From Pseudodesulfovibrio sp. zrk46 (GTDB lineage: Bacteria; Desulfobacterota; Desulfovibrionia; Desulfovibrionales; Desulfovibrionaceae): a stretch of 64,000 nt of DNA. The stretch covers positions 1-64,000 of the forward strand of contig NZ_CP051216.1 in the NCBI RefSeq assembly GCF_012516435.1. Reading direction: 5' to 3'. A model generated the notes under the pieces. That model ran no database searches, had not been told where the DNA came from, and saw only the letters and a list, made by a program, of their open reading frames with translations. Positions 17,153 through 25,377 of this stretch are shown here, one piece after another (position 1 is the stretch's first letter; each line of letters begins with the position of its first letter). Position numbers and translations under genes: made by a program.

Positions 17153-18124
17153 CTACAGCTTCATGACAAACGCCGTGACCAGCAGATTCGCCGTGGCCAA
17201 AGGCAGGAGCCATTTCCAGTTGATGTTGAGGAGCTGGTCGAACCTGACTCTGGGGTAGGTCCAACGGGCCCAGATCATGAGAAAGAGTCCGGCGTAGATT
17301 TTCAGAAGCATCCAAATCCAGCTGTCGAGGCCGGGGATGGGTGCGTGGAATCCGCCCAGGAACAGGACGGCACAGACAGAACTCATGACGACCATGTAGC
17401 CGTACTCTGCCATGAAGAAGAGACCGAATCCCATGGAGGAATACTCAGTGTGGAAACCGGCGGTCAGTTCAGACTCGGCTTCTGCCAAGTCAAAGGGAGC
17501 GCGGTTGGTCTCGCCGAACATGGCGATGATGAAGATCAGGAAGGCCAGCGGCTGCTTGAAGATGTTCCAATGCAGCATGCCACCTGCCTGCTGCTCGGTG
17601 ATAACCGACATGTCCAGAGAACCGGACATGAAGGAAATGGTCATGACCACGATGAGCAGCGGGATCTCGTATGCAACGGTCTGCGACACGGCACGAGCCG
17701 CGCCCAGAACGCCCCATTTATTGTTAGAAGACCAGCCCGCCAGGATGACGGCCAGACCGTTGAAGCTGGAAAATGCCAGAATCAGCAGCAAGCCGAGGTT
17801 CACTTCGAGACCGAAGTGCGGGCTGAAGGGAATGGGCATGAAGAGTACAAGCACCGGGATCATGGACAGGATCGGGGCCAGCCAAAAGAGGAAGCCGTCC
17901 GCGTTGTCCGGGATCAGGAGCTGTTTACTCATGAGTTTCACGCCGTCGATAAGCGGCTGCAGCACACCATGGGGGCCGACCTCGAAGGGGCCGGGCCGAC
18001 GCTGGATATGGCCTGCGAATTTACGTTCACAGTAGACCAGCACCAGAGCATTAAGGCCCAACCACGCCATGGATGCGATGACGCCTATGATCAGGTTGAT
18101 CAGTATCATTGGTAATCCGAACAT
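17153..18124 (-). CDS. nuoH: Complex I membrane subunit NuoH
   Basis: 323 aa from the ATG at 18124, which has AGGGTG 6 bases upstream; the longer frame reads back into nuoD and is rejected. It forms the quinone-chamber floor next to NuoD and NuoB. Markers: YCERKFAGHIQRRPGPFEVG, GVKLMSKQLLIP, and GETNRAPFDLAEAESELTAGFHTEYSSM (shown in parts). Eight or so membrane helices, normal length. Confidence 0.96.
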   Translation of the reverse strand: MFGLPMILINLIIGVIASMAWLGLNALVLVYCERKFAGHIQRRPGPFEVGPHGVLQPLIDGVKLMSKQLLIPDNADGFLFWLAPILSMIPVLVLFMPIPFSPHFGLEVNLGLLLILAFSSFNGLAVILAGWSSNNKWGVLGAARAVSQTVAYEIPLLIVVMTISFMSGSLDMSVITEQQAGGMLHWNIFKQPLAFLIFIIAMFGETNRAPFDLAEAESELTAGFHTEYSSMGFGLFFMAEYGYMVVMSSVCAVLFLGGFHAPIPGLDSWIWMLLKIYAGLFLMIWARWTYPRVRFDQLLNINWKWLLPLATANLLVTAFVMKL

Positions 18125-18131
18125 ATTCACC

Positions 18132-19304
18132 CTACCTGTCGAGTTCCGGGATGATGAGGTCCAGGCTGCCCAGGATGGCGACCGCATCCGCAAGGATGGT
18201 GCCGGAGGCTGCCTCGGCAAAGGCGTTCATGTTGGAGAAGCCCGGGGCGCGGAGTTTGACACGGTACGGAACCTTGCTGCCGTCAGAGACGACATGAATA
18301 CCGATCTTGCCGCGTCCGCCTTCCACGTTGAAGTACGCTTCCCCTGCCGGCGGCTTCATGGCGGGCTTGGGAGCCTTCTTCACGATGTGGCCGCCCTCGG
18401 CGCTGTCCAACTGTTCCAGAGCCTGCTCGATGATCCGGCAGGACTGCTCCATCTCGGCCACACGCACATGGTAACGGCCAGCAGAACAAGCGGTGTCCTG
18501 TGTGGGGATATCGAAATCGAACCGGTCGTACACGGAGTATGGCTCGGTCCGACGAACGTCATAAGGAACCCCTGCGCCACGCAGCACCGGTCCGGTGCAA
18601 CCGTAACGCTGGCACATATCCTTATCTATGATGCCGATGTCCTCGATGCGGCGACGCAGGATCAGATTCTCGGTGACGAGATCATGATACATGGGCAGTC
18701 GCTCGCGGAAATGGGGCACGAACGCTTTCATCAGCTCGATGCACTTGTCATCGAAATCCATCTGAACGCCGCCGACACGGAAATTGGAATAGGTCAGCCT
18801 GGAAGCGGAAGGCCGCTGTAGGATGTCCAGAATCATTTCACGATCGTCGAACGCGTACATGATGGGAGTAAACGCGCCCAGGTCAAGGATGTATGCGCCC
18901 CACCACAAGAGGTGTGAGGTGAGACGATTAAACTCTGTCATGATGACGCGCAGGTATTCTGCACGCTCGGGAATTTCGATTCCCATCAGTTTTTCGACTG
19001 CGCCCACGTAGGCCCAGTTCCAGGCCATTGCGTGGCCGTAGTCAACGCGGCCCATATTTGGGATGAAGCCACCCCAAGTCTGGGACTCGCCCATTTTTTC
19101 ATGCATGCGGTGCAGGTAGCCCAATACGGGCTCGGCGCGAATGATGTACTCGCCGTCCACCTCGATCACGATCCTGAGCACACCGTGCGTCGACGGATGC
19201 TGCGGACCCATATTAATGATCAGGGTTCCGTCCTGCTTCCCGGCCTCGAACTTCTGGGTGTAGAAATCACCCTGCATTTGTTCAAAATTCTGGTAAGCCG
19301 ACAT
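18132..19304 (-). CDS. nuoD: Complex I quinone-site subunit NuoD
   Basis: 390 aa, the usual length for an unfused NuoD. It resembles the hydrogenase large subunit but lacks the Ni-binding Cys, and forms the quinone pocket. INMGPQHPSTHGVLR (with the quinone-binding His) lies near the N-terminus; RVDYGHAMAWNWAYVGAVEKL and RLTSHLLWWGAYILDLGAFT follow. GPVLRGAGVPYDVRRTEPYS and the C-terminal segment RVKLRAPGFSNM are also conserved. It is separate from nuoC, 38 bases downstream of it. Confidence 0.97.
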   Translation of the reverse strand: MSAYQNFEQMQGDFYTQKFEAGKQDGTLIINMGPQHPSTHGVLRIVIEVDGEYIIRAEPVLGYLHRMHEKMGESQTWGGFIPNMGRVDYGHAMAWNWAYVGAVEKLMGIEIPERAEYLRVIMTEFNRLTSHLLWWGAYILDLGAFTPIMYAFDDREMILDILQRPSASRLTYSNFRVGGVQMDFDDKCIELMKAFVPHFRERLPMYHDLVTENLILRRRIEDIGIIDKDMCQRYGCTGPVLRGAGVPYDVRRTEPYSVYDRFDFDIPTQDTACSAGRYHVRVAEMEQSCRIIEQALEQLDSAEGGHIVKKAPKPAMKPPAGEAYFNVEGGRGKIGIHVVSDGSKVPYRVKLRAPGFSNMNAFAEAASGTILADAVAILGSLDLIIPELDR

Positions 19305-19342
19305 AACTCTCAGTCCTTGTATGACCGACCGGTAGCCCCGGC

Positions 19343-19870
19343 CTACGCATCGGAGGCCTCCTCAGCCTCCTCTTCCGCAAACAATGCTTCGATCTCCGCG
19401 CTGATGGAGACGACCTCGCCCAGACTCAGGATATCCTTGAGAGCCTTGCGAACCTTGGCAGTCTTGATCAGCGGGTGGAAGTCCACATCTTCAACAGGCA
19501 TAAGAAGCGGCACCAGATTAGGATTGCCCTCGAAAACCACCCCGTGGAAATCGCGGGTTTCCCGCTCGTGCCATTCAGCACCATGGAAGATATTGGCAAT
19601 GGACGGCACTGTGGGGTTGTCTTTGCCCACCAGCACCCTCAGGGCGATACGCTCGTCCACGTCCCACCGATTGAAGTGATAGATCACTAAAAATCCCTCT
19701 TCGACATCCAAAGCAAAGATGTCTTCGAGGGAGTACGTGGCATCGAAGAGCTGCTGCGCAGCCTGCACCACCTGCCCCGCGGGCAGGAAGACAGACCAGG
19801 CGTGGCCCGTGCTTGCCTTGTCCTGCTTTGCCACACACTGCGTGGTAATTCCTTCAAGAGCTTGCAACAT
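19343..19870 (-). CDS. nuoC: Complex I subunit NuoC
   Basis: 175 aa from the ATG at 19870; longer in-frame starts overlap nuoB too far. NuoC packs against NuoD and NuoI on the peripheral arm. The family signature IFHGAEWHERETRDFHGVVF is readable near 97-116, followed by the short C-terminal region. The tail is acidic and Ala-rich (EIEALFAEEEAEEASDA). The start overlaps the end of nuoB's neighbourhood closely: nuoB stops at 19875. Confidence 0.94.
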   Translation of the reverse strand: MLQALEGITTQCVAKQDKASTGHAWSVFLPAGQVVQAAQQLFDATYSLEDIFALDVEEGFLVIYHFNRWDVDERIALRVLVGKDNPTVPSIANIFHGAEWHERETRDFHGVVFEGNPNLVPLLMPVEDVDFHPLIKTAKVRKALKDILSLGEVVSISAEIEALFAEEEAEEASDA

Positions 19871-19874
19871 AGGC

Positions 19875-20420
19875 CTAGCCCTCCACTTCGGCGGCAACGG
19901 GCCACCAACGCTTACCGGTAATCAGACGCTGCAGCTGGAAGAAACCTTCGAGAAGACCTTCCGGCCTTGGGGGACAACCAGGCACGTACACGTCGACGGG
20001 GATGAGGTTATCCACACCTTCGACCACGTTGTAGTTACCCTTGACCTTGAAGGGACCGCCGGAGATGGCACAGTTACCCATGGCGATGACCCACTTGGGT
20101 CCGGGCATCTGCTCATACAGTCTCACGACCGAGGGAGCCATCTTCTTGGTAACGGTGCCGGCCACGATCATCACATCAGACTGACGCGGGGACGGACGGA
20201 AGACTTCCGCACCGAAACGGGCCATGTCGAAACGGGCCATACCAGTGGCCATCATCTCGATGGCGCAGCACGCAAGACCAAAGGTCATGGGCCACAGGGA
20301 CATGGAACGACAAACGTCGAGGATGTCCTGCGCCAGTTGAACGTTGACGATAGGCGCATCAAGATGATGATCGCCCGCCGTCAAACATTGATGTTTCACT
20401 ACTGAATCCTGCGGGGCCAT
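19875..20420 (-). CDS. nuoB: Complex I [4Fe-4S] N2 subunit NuoB
   Basis: 181 aa. Cluster N2 ligands are present: the Cys51-Cys52 pair in [10 protein letters not shown], Cys117 in [11 protein letters not shown] and Cys149 in [13 protein letters not shown]. This is the last electron stop before quinone. It overlaps nuoA by 22 bases, which implies translational coupling. Size is typical. Confidence 0.97.
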   Translation of the reverse strand: MAPQDSVVKHQCLTAGDHHLDAPIVNVQLAQDILDVCRSMSLWPMTFGLACCAIEMMATGMARFDMARFGAEVFRPSPRQSDVMIVAGTVTKKMAPSVVRLYEQMPGPKWVIAMGNCAISGGPFKVKGNYNVVEGVDNLIPVDVYVPGCPPRPEGLLEGFFQLQRLITGKRWWPVAAEVEG

Positions 20421-20776
20421 GTGAACACCTCCTTCGCCCAGAAATAGATGATGGAGAAAATGAGAAATGCCAGGAAGATGAAGACCTTGACGAAAGGTAC
20501 CCAGCCCTCGGCGTCTGCGTACGCCACAGAAACCGGAAAGAGGTAAAGGACGTCCACGTCAAAGGCGAGGAAGATCAGAGCATACACATAATATGAGATG
20601 CCCCACCGCGCCCATGAGCTGCCGTAAGGAACCATGCCGCACTCGTACGGCATACCGATATCCCCACCCCGTGCTTTCGGGGCCAGCAGCAACGCCAGGA
20701 GAAGAGGCCCACCGGCAAAAAGAAGCCCGGCGAGCAGGAACAAAACGATCGCAAAATGTAGCCAGTCAAAAACCAT
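20399..20776 (-). CDS. nuoA: Complex I membrane subunit NuoA
   Basis: 125 aa with three membrane helices. The family marker [15 protein letters not shown] is on the first loop, and [14 protein letters not shown] is the second helix with its buried acids. First gene of the operon; SD-like AAAGGA lies about 7 bases upstream of the ATG. The 5' leader holds an inverted repeat (20809-20838). Confidence 0.95.
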   Translation of the reverse strand: MVFDWLHFAIVLFLLAGLLFAGGPLLLALLLAPKARGGDIGMPYECGMVPYGSSWARWGISYYVYALIFLAFDVDVLYLFPVSVAYADAEGWVPFVKVFIFLAFLIFSIIYFWAKEVFTWPRRIQ

Positions 20777-20808
20777 ACCCAGTCCTTTGGCAGTAAAATT
20801 GCTATGAA

Positions 20809-20838
20809 ACCTCGGCCCAAAACTTATTTCCGAGGTTA
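20809..20838 (-). promoter_or_regulatory. Inverted repeat in the nuo operon leader
   Basis: AACCTCGG (20809-20816) and CCGAGGTT (20831-20838) form a perfect 8-bp stem with a 14-base loop, 33-62 bases before the nuoA ATG. A TTGACT box on the minus strand (20869-20874) could be a -35 element, but the matching -10 is poor. The rest of 20840-21032 shows no gene I can support. Confidence 0.4.
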
Positions 20839-21032
20839 CCGAAATCCATGCCTCGAAAAAAGGGTTTAGTCAAGTACATCGCGCTTTTTTTCGCATTCTC
20901 CCTACCACGTAAGTCGTCTATTTTCTTCACTCTGAGAGAAGTCTTGAGAATGTCCAGACCTCTGCCAGCCCTTGTTCCAGAAGGGTCCACGCCCCCCTCC
21001 ATACCCCCCTTATCCGACCTCTTTGGTAGTCC

Positions 21033-21066
21033 TAAAAAAAGGCGTTCCGCAAAAAACGGAACGCCT
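21033..21066 (-). terminator. Terminator after the GGDEF gene
   Basis: The hairpin AGGCGTTCCG (to 21048) / CGGAACGCCTT (21056-21066) is followed on the minus strand by seven T (21033-21039). It separates the GGDEF transcript from the nuo leader. Confidence 0.88.
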
Positions 21067-21098
21067 TCATGAAATGGGCTATTAAAACGATGTGGCTA

Positions 21099-22442
21099 TT
21101 ATCTGGGAGCGCCACACTCCTGGAAGGTGCAATAGTTTCTTCCTTCCATTCTCTTGGCTCCATACATGGCAGCGTCAGCACGACTAATGAGCGAAACGCA
21201 GTCCTTACCATCTTTGGGATAGAAACTGATACCTACGGTGGCGCCAACACGGACCAATTCACTTTCTATAGTGAACGGTTCTGCCAAAGCCTCCAGCAAG
21301 GTCTTGGCCACGTGAATGGCCCCCTCATCGTCCTCAACATGAGGCAACAGGATACCGAACTCATCACCACCAAGGCGGGCCATGGTATCTGACTCGCGAA
21401 TACGCTCCTGCAGTCGGCTGGCGACCTCACACAGCAACTGGTCGCCGATGGGATGACCATAGGTGTCGTTAACCATCTTGAACTCGTTGAGATCCACGAA
21501 AAGTACAGCCAACCGCTCTTTATAGCGTTTGGCCTTTGCCAGTGCATTCTCCAGCCGGTCGAAGAACAAATGACGGTTGGGTACGCCCGTAAGGCTGTCC
21601 ACTGTGGCGAGATGTTTGAGTTCCAACTCCTCGAGTTTGCGCGCCGAGATATCCTCGACGACGCCCTCAATGAGCATTTCGCCGCCCTCTTCCTCAGGCA
21701 AAACAGTTCGGGAGCTCTCGGAACACCAAATGATATCCCCGTTTTTCTTACGTGCCCTAAACTCAAAATTCGTTACAAACCCATCACGGTTCAATGCTGT
21801 CAGATAGCGGGTGCGCTCGTCTTCATCAAACATGATGGTTGAGCGTATACCCGGCACACCAATCATTTCTTCGGCAGACTCATAACCGAAAATCTCTACA
21901 AGCGCCGGGTTCACTTCCTTGAATTGACCTGAATTGGTGGACTGAAAGAGCCCTTCGACTGCACGTTCAAAAATGGACCGGTACTTCTCTTCGGCCTGTG
22001 TCAGTTGCTTTTGCGACTGCGTACGCTGCTCGATCTCTTCTTCCAGCAGCTGCTTTTGCTTATGAAGCTCCAAAAATACCCGGACCTTACTTTTCAGTGC
22101 GTCCACGTCCACGGGGCGGAAAAGATAATCAACGGCGCCGGTCTCATATCCCTGTCGCACATTGTCTTCATCCTGAAAGATTGCAGTAATGTAGATAATG
22201 GGAACGTGACGGCCTTTATCCATCTTCTTGATGCGCGTGGCAGCCTCGTAGCCGTTCATACCGGGCATCTGGATGTCCAGCAGAATCACTGCGAAGTCAT
22301 TCTCTTTGACCAGATTAACAGCCTCTCCACCGCTCTTGGCCTGGATGATCTCACATCCTTCCTGAGACAGCATATGATCAAGCAAGGCAAGATTCGTCTG
22401 GGAATCATCGACTATGAGAACTTTTTGCTTCTCCACTTTCAT
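21099..22442 (-). CDS. Response regulator diguanylate cyclase (REC-PAS-GGDEF)
   Basis: 447 aa from the ATG at 22442. REC domain (1-120) has phospho-acceptor Asp56 in LLDIQMPG and Thr86, but the conserved REC Lys is Arg109 (LFRP). A coiled-coil linker (125-150), a PAS domain (about 150-270) and a GGDEF domain (275-445) follow. The active site GGDEF is intact at 358-362 and a product-inhibition RxxD (349-352) precedes it, so it should make c-di-GMP under feedback control. Cytoplasmic. It sits 4 bases downstream of the ComB-like gene, so the two are probably co-transcribed. No cognate kinase is adjacent. Confidence 0.93.
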   Translation of the reverse strand: MKVEKQKVLIVDDSQTNLALLDHMLSQEGCEIIQAKSGGEAVNLVKENDFAVILLDIQMPGMNGYEAATRIKKMDKGRHVPIIYITAIFQDEDNVRQGYETGAVDYLFRPVDVDALKSKVRVFLELHKQKQLLEEEIEQRTQSQKQLTQAEEKYRSIFERAVEGLFQSTNSGQFKEVNPALVEIFGYESAEEMIGVPGIRSTIMFDEDERTRYLTALNRDGFVTNFEFRARKKNGDIIWCSESSRTVLPEEEGGEMLIEGVVEDISARKLEELELKHLATVDSLTGVPNRHLFFDRLENALAKAKRYKERLAVLFVDLNEFKMVNDTYGHPIGDQLLCEVASRLQERIRESDTMARLGGDEFGILLPHVEDDEGAIHVAKTLLEALAEPFTIESELVRVGATVGISFYPKDGKDCVSLISRADAAMYGAKRMEGRNYCTFQECGAPR

Positions 22443-22460
22443 GGTGCCACCATACATTTA

Positions 22461-23171
22461 TTATGCGGTCAGGACAGTAACTTTTTCCAAACGGACTGCT
22501 CCGTCTTCCCGGGGGGTTGCCTTGAGTACGAAATCAAACCGATCCAGATCGAGGCAAAGTTCGAAATCACGTTCCGGGGCGAAATCCTTGGACTCATCAA
22601 AAAACTTCTCTGCGCTGTCCACACCTGCAAGAAATTTCTTCAGCGTTTCAAAAGAATTGGGATAATCTTCCAGCTCGTTCTTAATGTACATGGCGCACAT
22701 CATGTCTTCCTGAGCACGCATGGTTCCACCAGTTCCCATGGCCACCAGCGTAACCATTTCAGGATTTTTCTGGCGGATATATTCCACGATGGCCTGAGCA
22801 TTAACGAAAGAACCGGTGATGATCTCCTCGGCCTGTGTCGCTCCTACCAGCCCTTGCGTTCCCGCGCTGGTGGTATGCACCATGGGCTTACCGGTAAAAT
22901 CAACATTCTCAATTTCTGTAGGAGAATTACCGTGATCAAAACCGTCTACCTTGATGCAGTCACGCTCGCCGATGAGAACACCGCCATTCTCCGCAGCCAA
23001 TTTCCTGGCCTGCTCCACCTCGCCCACGGCAAGATAGTCGGTGACGCCGTTTTCCACAGCATAGCACGCCACGGAAAAAGCACGGAACACGTCAATGACA
23101 ACGACCAGCCCGCGTGCACGGCGGGCGCCTTCCAGACATTCGAGAACATTAACGATCACTTGATAATCCAC
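22461..23171 (-). CDS. comB: 2-phosphosulfolactate phosphatase family protein (ComB-like)
   Basis: 236 aa. ComB removes phosphate from 2-phosphosulfolactate in coenzyme M synthesis of methanogens, but homologues are spread in bacteria that do not make CoM. Family segments: VVVIDVFRAFSVACYAVENG, IGERDCIKVDGFDHGNSP and HTTSAGTQGLVGA. Size is normal. No comA or other CoM genes are in view, so the substrate here is open (sulfolactate, another phosphate ester, or none known). Pairs with the GGDEF gene as one transcript. Confidence 0.85.
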   Translation of the reverse strand: MDYQVIVNVLECLEGARRARGLVVVIDVFRAFSVACYAVENGVTDYLAVGEVEQARKLAAENGGVLIGERDCIKVDGFDHGNSPTEIENVDFTGKPMVHTTSAGTQGLVGATQAEEIITGSFVNAQAIVEYIRQKNPEMVTLVAMGTGGTMRAQEDMMCAMYIKNELEDYPNSFETLKKFLAGVDSAEKFFDESKDFAPERDFELCLDLDRFDFVLKATPREDGAVRLEKVTVLTA

Positions 23172-23356
23172 CTATCATAAAAAATTTATCTGTACGTCTC
23201 ACGACATAACGGCCACGTCAACCACTTGGCTCATTTTCTTTTCAACATCACCACAGTTTTTCACACAAAAACGGGGCTCACAGTCTCTCTTCGGAGATAT
23301 CGGCAAAAACGTGCGGACACATTGACAAAGAACACCTTTTTTGCAACTCCAAACCT

Positions 23357-24307
23357 ATGAAGAAAAAACGCGTTCTCATCACTGGCGGCTCCGGCTTTCT
23401 CGGCTCCCATATCTGCGAGCGTCTCCTTGACGAAGGCAATGAAGTCATCTGCGTGGACAACTTTTTTACCGGAAGCAAGGAAAACATCCTTCACCTGATG
23501 GATAATCCCTTCTTCGAGATCATCCGCCACGATGTAACGTTCCCGCTGTATATCGAAGTAGACGAGATCTATAATCTCGCCTGCCCTGCATCGCCCATTC
23601 ACTATCAGTTTGATCCGGTGCAGACCACCAAGACCAGCGTGCACGGCGCCATCAACATGCTCGGTCTGGCCAAACGCATCAAGGCCAAGATTTTCCAGGC
23701 CTCCACCAGCGAGGTTTACGGCGACCCGGAAATCCACCCCCAGCCCGAGAGTTACTGGGGCAACGTCAATCCTATCGGGATTCGCTCCTGCTATGATGAA
23801 GGCAAGCGCTGCGCCGAGACCCTTTTCTTCGACTACAACCGTCAACACAACCTGCGCATCAAGGTGGGCCGTATCTTCAATACATACGGTCCCCGCATGG
23901 CCATGGACGACGGCCGCGTTGTCTCCAACTTCGTGGTTCAGGCTCTGCGCGGTGAAGACATCACCGTCTACGGCAAGGGCGACCAGACCCGCAGCTTCTG
24001 CTATGTGGACGACCTTGTGGACGGCATTATCCGATTGATGGAAGACACTCCAGATGACTTCACCGGTCCCATGAACCTGGGCAACCCTGATGAATTCACT
24101 ATTCTCGAACTCGCCAAGACGGTTCTTGATCTGGTTAATTCCAAATCCAAGCTTGTATTTCGCGACCTGCCTTCCGACGATCCCATGCAACGGAAACCGG
24201 ATATTTCTCTCGCCAAGAAGACCACAGGCTGGGAACCCAGCATTCCGCTACGAGATGGGTTGATCAAAACCGTCGAGTACTTCGACAGCTATCTGAAGTC
24301 ACAATAA
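23357..24307 (+). CDS. UDP-glucuronate decarboxylase / UDP-xylose synthase-like epimerase
   Basis: 316 aa, short-chain dehydrogenase fold. The NAD-binding motif GGSGFLG is at the N-terminus; the catalytic triad region is STSEVYG and RSCYDEGKR (Y-x3-K). [20 protein letters not shown] is typical of UXS, which converts UDP-glucuronate to UDP-xylose through a 4-keto intermediate. The protein is soluble. It stands alone on the plus strand, next to glycosyltransferases on the other strand, so it probably supplies an envelope glycan sugar. No clear Shine-Dalgarno precedes the ATG. Close alternatives such as dTDP-glucose dehydratase are less likely. Confidence 0.9.
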   Translation: MKKKRVLITGGSGFLGSHICERLLDEGNEVICVDNFFTGSKENILHLMDNPFFEIIRHDVTFPLYIEVDEIYNLACPASPIHYQFDPVQTTKTSVHGAINMLGLAKRIKAKIFQASTSEVYGDPEIHPQPESYWGNVNPIGIRSCYDEGKRCAETLFFDYNRQHNLRIKVGRIFNTYGPRMAMDDGRVVSNFVVQALRGEDITVYGKGDQTRSFCYVDDLVDGIIRLMEDTPDDFTGPMNLGNPDEFTILELAKTVLDLVNSKSKLVFRDLPSDDPMQRKPDISLAKKTTGWEPSIPLRDGLIKTVEYFDSYLKSQ

Positions 24308-24324
24308 CGAACCAATGAAGAAAT

Positions 24325-24353
24325 AAAAAAAGCCGGGAAAGCCCCGGCTTTTT
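24325..24353 (+). terminator. Bidirectional terminator between the UXS gene and a glycosyltransferase gene
   Basis: AGCCGGG (24331-24337) / CCCGGCT (24343-24349) is flanked by seven A on the left and five T on the right, so it works for both convergent genes. Confidence 0.88.
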
Positions 24354-24383
24354 CATTTGAAAGAATGCAACGATGTCGGTTCA

Positions 24384-25373
24384 TCAGACATCGACTGAAC
24401 GCCAATACTGATCAGTGATCACCCGCAAGTCATACTTCTCCACCGCCTTGCGGCGGGCGGCATCCACCATGCCCTGACGCAGATCTGTATCCTGCACCAA
24501 GCGCATAACCTGTGAAGCCCACTCATCCTCGTCACGTACGAGAAAGCCATCAATGCCGTGATCAATGATCTCACGGTTGGGACCGATATCCGATGCCACG
24601 ACGGCAACGCCGCTTGCCATATACCGAAGGGCATCGACGACAGAACTTGCGTTGGCGAACTCGTCATCGGCCAAAGGCAATACCCCCACTTCCATGGCCT
24701 GGAACTGATAAGGCTCATTGGACTCGCCCCAGGCAGACCAAAACATGAACTCGCTTCCAGGCCCCTCATACGGCATGCCGGAAACCACGGAGAACTGGAT
24801 ATCTCCTCCGTGATTAGCGAGGTGCTGCATGGGAGTGGCCAGATTAGCTTCATCACCGGGGGTTCCCAGCCAGCCAACCAAAGGCGTCCCACCAATCTTC
24901 CCGCCGTTGCCGGGCGCATAGCGTGTCGTATCTACAGGCGTGGGAACAATGACAACGTTCTCCTGGAACTCACGAACTCGCTCTGCCTGAATATGATTAT
25001 CCACAACACAGATATCAGCCTGACGGCAAATTCGCTCGAAACGCCGGGCGAGTTTGGCCTGGCGAATGCTGGAGCCAACAGTCTTCTCACGCTCAGGCAA
25101 GGTCCAGACTGCATCGGAAAAGTCATAGACCAACTTCTTGCAGATGCGACGCAACCCATTCAGTTCATATTGGGACAGTAATTCACGATGAACAACGAAC
25201 ATATCCACATGGGGCAGACGACTGAAAAAACAGTACCGTTCATACCACCCTGTGGGTACTTCCTTATAGGATACATCCATCCCTTTCTCCCGGCTGACTC
25301 CCACAAGGGGAGCCACACGAAAGCGGGCATGGGATCGCTGAGTCCCTGAAGGGACCAGAAACATGACTTTCAT
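24384..25373 (-). CDS. Glycosyltransferase, GT4-like
   Basis: 329 aa, GT-B fold. An N-terminal acceptor half (FLVPSGTQRSHARFRVAPLVG) is followed by the nucleotide-sugar half with VGWLGTPGDEANL, VGVLPLADDEFANASS and the E-x7-E-like region ASDIGPNREIIDHGIDGFLV. It probably transfers a sugar to a cell-surface glycan or lipid on the cytoplasmic face. It follows the next glycosyltransferase gene by 4 bases. Donor and acceptor cannot be read from the sequence. Confidence 0.85.
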   Translation of the reverse strand: MKVMFLVPSGTQRSHARFRVAPLVGVSREKGMDVSYKEVPTGWYERYCFFSRLPHVDMFVVHRELLSQYELNGLRRICKKLVYDFSDAVWTLPEREKTVGSSIRQAKLARRFERICRQADICVVDNHIQAERVREFQENVVIVPTPVDTTRYAPGNGGKIGGTPLVGWLGTPGDEANLATPMQHLANHGGDIQFSVVSGMPYEGPGSEFMFWSAWGESNEPYQFQAMEVGVLPLADDEFANASSVVDALRYMASGVAVVASDIGPNREIIDHGIDGFLVRDEDEWASQVMRLVQDTDLRQGMVDAARRKAVEKYDLRVITDQYWRSVDV

Positions 25374-25377
25374 ATAT

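Noticed and set aside
20802..21002. A 66-codon open frame in the nuo leader (minus strand)
   Set aside because: No ribosome site, random-looking protein, and it overlaps the leader hairpin.
23322..23350. A TTGACA box before the UXS gene
   Set aside because: At 17-base spacing the -10 would be AACTCC, matching the consensus at one position only, so no promoter is claimed.
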